Shown here one piece after another: positions 58,699-64,000 of a stretch of 64,000 bases of DNA (positions are counted from its first letter, which is position 1; every line of letters starts with the position of its first letter). A program made the translations under genes and the position numbers. This DNA comes from Glycine soja (taxonomy: Eukaryota > Streptophyta > Magnoliopsida > Fabales > Fabaceae): assembly GCF_004193775.1 (NCBI RefSeq), contig NC_041020.1, forward strand, positions 10,299,198-10,363,197, read 5' to 3'. The notes beneath the pieces are model-generated. The model worked only from the letters and a program-made list of their open reading frames with translations, did not search any database and was not told where the DNA came from.

Positions 58699-59566
58699 GA
58701 AAAGGATTTGACCTCAAATCCAGAGGTTCTTGAAACTCATGGATTCTTTCCTCAACACCTATAAAAAGAATAAAAACATATGTATTAGTGATGTTGGGTA
58801 TGTTAGAGTACGGTAAGGACGGAAAACCCCTTTCCTGACCATCTTCCCATGAGAGAATATAGTTCCTCACCAACTCACTGAGTGGTGCTACAAGTATAGA
58901 AAAATATGGGACAAACCTTTTGTAAAAGTTTGTTAAGATATTGAAGCCCCAAATTTCCCTTATACTTGGTGGAGTAGGCCACTCAGGAATGACCTTTATT
59001 CTCTTAGGGTGCATGGGAAGCCCTTGATCACTATTTAAAAAGTTAGGAAAAGTAATGGAATAAAACATACTTTTTTCTTTATTTTCATGTTGATTATTCC
59101 TACAAAAAATTATGACAAACCTAAGGTGTCCCACATGAGCACCGAGGTTTGCATTGAAACAAAAAATAAGAACAAACCTACCTAATGAGTCCCTATGTAC
59201 ACAAATCATGAAGATGTTGGGTGCATGAGTGATTTTACAAAAGAGTGTTGCACCACTCAACACATTCATCATACCACCTATCATAAGGATTTGGTGTCTA
59301 ATAATACCTATTTTGGGCACCAACAAAGCACAAGGATTTAAGCTCTTGCAAACCAAACCCTCATCCAACAACTCCTTTACTTGAGGAATAAACTCAAGCC
59401 TAAGAGGTGTGGCAATGCTAACAAGTGTCTTTTTACAAAGGAGAAAATGTGGAGGTTGTCTAAGAGGGGAGATTTCTTTAATATTTGTCTTTATTTCAAA
59501 ATGGCTTTCCTTCTTAGCTAACCTCTTGGAGGAGACACTTACCTCCTTACACTCCTCATTAACCAT
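58699..59566 (-). pseudogene. Ty3 reverse transcriptase scraps
   Basis: The - frame 59566 to about 58700 joins RT pieces: PLRLEFIPQVKELLDEGLV (entry of RT), MMNVLSGATLFCKI, then a gap, NIFMICVH and LGRFVLIFCFNANLGAHVGH in place of the family's catalytic strand, HLRFVIIFCRNNQ, then IKVIPEWPTPPSIREIWGF and YKRFVPYFSILVAPLSELV. The catalytic YxDD is gone, and RNase H and integrase are absent. The frame continues into PPT and LTR without a stop until 58589, but that part is not coding. Confidence 0.75.
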
Positions 59567-59993
59567 TAAAGGTTTTCCTTCTTCTTGGGGTAGATCTCTT
59601 CACTAGATTCTTCCCCTTTTGCTTCTTCACTTTCACTAGAGGAAGGTGAAGTAGTAGCCTCTTCTTGGCTACTATAAATGTCTTGGCCCCTCATAATCAT
59701 GGTTTTCATGGTGGGGCATTGAGAAATAATGTGTCCTCTTCCAAAACATTTAAAGCATTTCATGGAGCTAGTCTTCTCTTGCATACTAGCCTTAAGGGGT
59801 TGCTTTTCTATTGTCTTCCCCTTATCATCTTTAGGATTAGAAGGTGTCACCCCTAAGATGCCTTGACCTTGGTCTTTCTTTGGATAAGAGTGAGAGCCAT
59901 AAGATTTTGAAGTAGATTTCCTTTTAAGTTGTTGCTCCACCCTTATTTCCCAATCTAAGTTAGCCTCTACATTTTCCTTCCCATGAAAGTATG
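59566..59993 (-). pseudogene. Ty3 gag remnant with zinc knuckle
   Basis: The - strand reads KENVEANLDWEIRVEQQLKR from about 59985, i.e. an early gag motif joined directly to the distal gag tail; the middle of gag is deleted. A zinc knuckle C-x2-C-x4-H-x4-C (CFKCFGRGHIISQC) is intact near residues 62-75 of the 59940-59566 frame, followed by a Ser/Glu-rich tail. Upstream coding is cut off at 59994 by the fused LTR. Confidence 0.78.
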
Positions 59994-60811
59994 GGAGGCC
60001 ATGGATAAGAGCTTGGAGGAAGAAGGAGATGAATGAAGGGAGAGGAAGAGAGGAGCACGAAATTTTGTGCTCTAAAAGAGCTTTGAAATCTGAAGTTTAA
60101 TATTCAAATGATCAAAGTTCCAAAAAAATGCACACACATGACCTCTATTTATAGCCTAAGTGTCACACAAAATTGGAGGGAAATTTGAATTTCAATTCAA
60201 ATTTTACTTGAATTTGGAATTGAATTTGTGGAGCCAAACTTTGGAGCCAAAATTTCACTAATTATGATTAGTGAATTTTAGTTATAGTTCAGCCCACTAA
60301 TCTAAGATCAATTCCAAGATTCTCCACTAAGTGTGCTTAGGTGTCATGAGGCATGTAAAACATGAAGGACATGCACAAAGTGTGACTATATGATGTGGCA
60401 ATGGGGTGTAGTAAGCAAATGTTCACCTCCCCCTCTAAAATTTAATTGGATTGGGCTTCTACCAATTCAATTAAATTTATTTCCAACCACACACATCAAA
60501 TATTCACTTATTGCATGTGAAATTACAAAACTACCCCCAACACAAAAACTAGTCTAGGTGCCTTAAAATACAAGGGCTGACAAATCCTATATTTCTTGGG
60601 TACTCTACCTACAATATGGAGCCCTAAATACAAGGACCAAAATTAATGAAACCTTAATCTAATATGTACAAAGATAAGTGGGCTCATACTTAGCCCATGG
60701 GCCCAAAATCTACCCTAAGGCTCATGAGAACCCTAGGGCCTTCTCTTGCATCTTTGGCCCAATTTTCTTGGAGTCTTCTATCCAATGCCCTTGGGGGGTA
60801 GGATTGCATCA
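59994..60811 (-). repeat. 5' LTR of the nested Ty3 element, truncated at U5
   Basis: 818 bp matching 57880-58685. The join CATGAAAGTAT|GGGAGGCC fuses gag sequence to the middle of the LTR, so the U5 end, primer site and leader are deleted. Confidence 0.85.
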
Positions 60812-61440
60812 CCTAGTACAAAGTACACTTGGCCACAGTTACTCTATTTCCTGTGTCATATGAGCTATGATCACGACCAAAAGTAAGTGCCAAAGATCAT
60901 GGACCAATTAAAGCGCCTAAGCATCCCCTCAGAAATGCTTAGATTCTCTAACCACGCTAGTTACCCACGTCTGGGCCATCCGACAAGGTCAGTGCACTCT
61001 ACCCCCCATGACATACACTTCATACGACGCATGATTGTGGCTAAAAGCTAGTGCCAAAGACCCTAGAAGGTCAGTGCATAGTGCCCCCCACGATCATACA
61101 CAACATCCAACGTATGAACGTGGCCAAAAGCTAGTGCCAAAGACCCTGGAAGGTCAGTGCACAGTGCCCCCCACGAACATACACAACATGCACATGCCAA
61201 TGAATTTCCAACATCAATCAACATTTCATTTCCATGTCATTCTCAACATAAATATCATCTCGTCTCAATGACGTTATCAACAACAACAACAACCTCATTT
61301 TATATTCACATATTCATCAATAATAACAATTCATGTTGACATGGTCTTTATTAACAACGTCATCTCAAATCAATATCATCATTATCATCACATATCAATT
61401 AAAATCCTCAATAGCAACATCAACAACAAATCGCATTTCA

Positions 61441-61444
61441 CACA

Positions 61445-61500
<56 letters not shown>
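61441..61500. repeat. (CA)n microsatellite ending in (TA)n
   Basis: About 27 CA dinucleotides with one interruption, then ATATATAT. The frame 61341-61613 runs through it and is not a gene. Confidence 0.95.
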
Positions 61501-61501
<1 letters not shown>

Positions 61502-62495
61502 TTCATGCCTGAGATTCACACTCACGGTCTTCAAACAACACAATTCAAACAAACACAACAATATCATTCATCACAATACATTTATATATCGCATCCCATT
61601 CGTCAAAACATAATTTCTCTTGAAAAACCAACATACATATCAATAACAATTTTATCGCATCCCATTAGTTAAAAACATAATTTTCTTGAAAGAAAAAATC
61701 AGCATGGAACAGGGATAGGCAGATATCCTCATAGCTAGGTTCCCTGACCCTAACTATGGTGTTAAAGCGGTAAATTTTATAACAAAGTTAACAACAATAC
61801 TCTGGGTCAAACACCCACGTTACTTCATGAAAGAGTTGAGAGCATTTCGGATTTTACAAAGGGATATCATTTGGAAGTTCCGACCATGCCAATGTGACCG
61901 GGATTCAGTGTAGGTTACGAAAATAACATGCATTTCATGAAAGGATAACTTTTACAAAGTCTCTTTGCTCTAGGGTTTTTCAGAGGAAACGTAAAACATG
62001 CAATGGTGGTTCCCAAAGTCAGAAAAGATGCAAAGAAAAGATGAAACTAACAAGAAACAAGTGTAGAACCATGGTTACCTCGAAGGAAAATGAAAGGTTA
62101 GATTAAGGTTTCGTTCTCTACCGAAACCACAAGGCAAGTTGGAAGATTCCGCTTCGGTTGAAGGGTTCCTCTTGGTGTGGGGTTTCAACGGAGAACAAAG
62201 ACGATTTGTGGTGGCTAATGGTGGTTGTGGGTGATGGAGAAAGTGATTGGGACGCTAGAAATGGTTTTGGAAGGAAGAAAGGAGAAGAAATGGCATTTTT
62301 CCTAAGCTACACGAAAGCAAAGGCTGAAACGCTCAAATGAGAAATGCTCTCGGGAATGGAAGCTTCACGCATACTCCAGACATCTTCTCAAAGATCCCAA
62401 CGGTCAAATCATGGAAAAGTGTCTTTTGAAGCTGCAGACCATATTTCAAAAAGATCCAACGGTTAACGAAGGCTGGGCAGCATTTTTACCGAGGC

Positions 62496-62602
62496 AGCTC
62501 ATGTAACTTCCTCAAGAAGCTTCATTAAGAGGCTTCCTCAAGAAGCTTCCTCGTGGCTTCTTTGAGAAGCTTTCTCAAGAGGCTTCTTTGAGAAGATAGA
62601 TC
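62496..62602. repeat. GAAGCTTC-type short repeat array
   Basis: About eight degenerate copies of AAGAAGCTTC / GAGGCTTC in alternating orientation lie near the right end of the solo LTR, at the place where the relative at 308-3214 carries the GCTTAGCG cluster. Confidence 0.8.
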
Positions 62603-62734
62603 CTTATCTACCCACACCCCTCTATTAACTAAATTAACCTCCTTGAAAATAATTACGGATAAAATAACACAACAAATACAATCAAACATCAAACATAATT
62701 ATTAATATATAGATATATATAATAGGGTGTTACA

Positions 62735-63722
62735 ACCCTCTCCAGAAACTGCTCAACAGAAGGAATGGATTCTGGAGGCGCCACCACCTGTAAACTCTGA
62801 AGTAAAATAATTTGTCCCTGATGAATGCTCTGAAGCATGGCTTCAAAGCGTTGAGAATCACTCTGAGCTGGGACTGAAGGAGTTGTTGAAGTGGATGCTG
62901 GAGTAGTAGCTGCAAATGTCGAAGGAAGCTCAGCTGGCCTCGCCCTCGCCCTCGCCCTCGCCCTCCTAGCCCTTCAAATAGAAACTGTCAGATCCTTAGG
63001 ATTCCAACAGTTCTTCCTGATGTATGCCAAGTTAATGACTGGGCTAAGGCACTTAAAAGTAAGGTTGTTAGAGACAACCCCTCTGGCTTTACATAGGGCG
63101 GTGATCAGAGTAGGAAAGCCAAGTCTAGAAGAGTTGGACTGGGATATAGAAGTCATCTGGCCAGAAATGAGAGCTCCTACGTTCATGTCCATGCAAGAGA
63201 CTAGGCCAAAGATCAGCCTAGCTCTGTCCACTGTCAGATCAAAGGTATGTGATGTGGGGGCCAAGTTGGAGTATGAGAGAACACTCCACACCTGGGCTAA
63301 AGTAGTCAAATCTTTCCTGAGAATCCTCCCAAGATGGCCCTCAGCGTTCAAGATGAACCCTCAGCTTGGTATGCATAAGGCAACCTCAATCTCTCTATAA
63401 TTTGTGGGTAGCCTGCAATATTTAGAGTATGTGGGCAAAGTCTCACCCTCTGCCAACACCACAGGTGTCTCCAAGAATGTGTTGAGGCTGTCAGCGTCGA
63501 TCTTCACTAGATGGCCTCTGACTCTGGCTTGCTTTGGTGAAGGACCCTCAGAGCTGTATAGGTTTACGCCTCTTCAACTCAGTCTTAAAATCATCCAACT
63601 CGGTGTGGTAGAGCTCCACCTTCTTTTCTAGCAAGATGTTTCTCCCCAAGACATTATCCGTGTACCGGTTCTAAGCATCTAAGGAGTGAAATCTCCTTGG
63701 ATCATATTGTGTTGTGGGTCTT
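62735..63722 (-). pseudogene. Env-position ORF (PF20167-like), N-terminal part, broken
   Basis: The - strand from 63722 reads TTQYDPRRFHSLDA, then KKVELYHTELDDFKTELKRR, a frameshift, PSPKQARVRGHLVKIDADSL, NTFLETPVVLAEGETLPTYS, a stop near 63345, and the open piece 63351-62974 with SYSNLAPTSHTFDLTVDRA and SSRLGFPTLITALCKARGVV. A CG-rich microsatellite at 62940-62966 encodes an Arg-Ala run. The ORF then meets the solo LTR at 62734 and finishes at 56858-56694. The start is lost to the LTR at 63723. It is the closest homologue of the ORF at 26932-28149. Confidence 0.78.
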
Positions 63723-64000
63723 TGATCGAGGCCGTACCCGAATCAAATAAACATTAAAAATGCAGTATCTAGGAAGTGATCCTAGGTTGTCTCCCAACGA
63801 GTAATGGTCAACCAAACATTCATAACAGATAGTAATAAAACAGTAATGAATTGGGGGGGGGGGGATTGTTTGTCTTTGTAAATTAAACAGCGAGTAAAAT
63901 TGAATTAGAAAATATCAGAATTAAAACACGTTGCTTCCCCTTAATTCACAAGCAAGTCTCTTATCCTAGGTTGCGAGAATTTATCCTTTATCAGTTCAAC
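63723..64000 (-). mobile_element. LTR (TGATGTGCC...CTCGATCA family), partial at window edge
   Basis: From TGATCGAGGCCG onward this is the reverse complement of 20860 down to about 20582, with only scattered changes, including the polyC/polyG tract (63852-63864). It continues beyond the window. The expected target duplication GTCTT (63718-63722) could not be checked. Confidence 0.88.

Larger units (their letters stand above)
57723..60811 (-). mobile_element. Ty3 (chromovirus-like) element, internally deleted, nested
   Basis: The ends are TGATGTAAGCTCC and GGATTGCATCA, flanked by CCTAG (57718-57722 and 60812-60816). The left LTR is 57723-58685; the right LTR (59994-60811) lacks the 157 bases matching 57723-57879. 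PPT AAGGGGGAGGAAA on the - strand lies at 58686-58698. The internal part is only 1.3 kb and holds gag and RT scraps. The primer site was lost with the U5 end of the right LTR. Confidence 0.88.
56859..62734. mobile_element. Solo LTR (TGTAAC...GTTACA family) with nested Ty3 element
   Basis: It starts TGTAACGACCCAC and ends AGGGTGTTACA; the 5-bp repeat ACCCT flanks it (56854-56858 and 62735-62739). Its own length without the insertion at 57723-60811 and its duplicated target is about 2.8 kb, close to the 2.9 kb relative at 308-3214, with which it shares ends, the CATGCACCTGAC, GTGTCCACACGA and GAGATTCACAC blocks and the order of internal repeats. The + frame 62158-62340 corresponds only loosely to the frame at 2522-2728. 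Confidence 0.88.
52597..63722 (-). mobile_element. Second Athila-like element, 3' part, with nested insertions
   Basis: The 3' LTR is at 52597-53997, followed by a PPT at 53998-54012 and the same long 3' non-coding region as in the first element (TTTGCTTGTCCTCAAGCAAA at 54022-54041, CCCCCAAATTTGGGG near 54665). The internal sequence continues at 56626-56858 and 62735-63722, interrupted by a truncated LTR, a solo LTR with a nested Ty3 element, and a further LTR. Its 5' end lies outside the window. Confidence 0.75.

Noticed and set aside
58589..58740. C-terminal extension of the Ty3 RT frame as a novel domain
   Set aside because: The frame here runs through the polypurine tract and LTR, so the residues are not protein coding.
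61341..61613. 90-codon ORF with a long His-Thr run
   Set aside because: It is produced by the CA microsatellite and is not supported by the related LTR.

Overview
This 64 kb window is plant nuclear DNA. It is AT-rich, has no long intact gene, and is packed with LTR retrotransposons and DNA transposons inserted into one another. The tRNA-Asp primed Athila-type element, the Sirevirus-type copia LTRs with dense TAATCGATTA palindromes, the GCTTAGCG-type short repeats and a CACTA element with Tgm-like ends suggest a legume, most probably soybean (Glycine), and a pericentromeric or other repeat-rich region. That assignment is inference. Nearly all coding remnants carry stops, frameshifts or deletions. 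I see no tRNA, rRNA, CRISPR array or bacterial-type operon.

Layout. 1-4070: LTR-like DNA split by a 2.9 kb solo LTR (308-3214, target duplication ATTAC). 4100-7059 and 11742-12930: a decayed Ty3/Tat-type pol on the + strand, split by a 4.7 kb gag-only Ty1/copia Sirevirus-like element on the - strand (7060-11736, ATGAC). 12930-16990: AT-rich DNA with small duplications and a MITE-like element. 16995-19085: a broken hAT transposase. 19782-20860: a solo LTR (ACGAT). 21140-22843: a Sirevirus-type solo LTR (GTGGA).

23409 to about 46562: probably one CACTA element of about 11 kb of its own sequence. It has CACTA ends with inverted subterminal repeats and a broken Tnp2 transposase. Between its ends lie fragments of two host-like genes, an LRR receptor-like protein and an ACT-domain (ACR) protein with its intron. 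It was later expanded by a 9.8 kb non-autonomous Athila-like element (23837-33680), a solo LTR (41123-42814, ACTAC) and a small hAT element in its right end (45671-46553, CTAATAGT).

46563-49788: AT-rich spacer. From 49789 to the window end another nest occurs: the 3' end of a Sirevirus (LTR, polypurine tracts, env-position ORF) hit by a second Athila-like element (from 52597). That element is itself interrupted by a truncated LTR (to 56625), a solo LTR (56859-62734, ACCCT) holding a deleted Ty3 element (57723-60811, CCTAG), and an LTR running off the window (63723-64000).

What works together. The genes here are the parts of mobile elements. The most interesting point is that a plant-transposon-protein-like domain (PF20167-like) occurs in the env position of both the Athila-like and the Sirevirus-like elements, and is kept in an Athila-like element that has lost reverse transcriptase and integrase. 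Target duplications were read directly at nearly every junction, so the order of insertion can be reconstructed.
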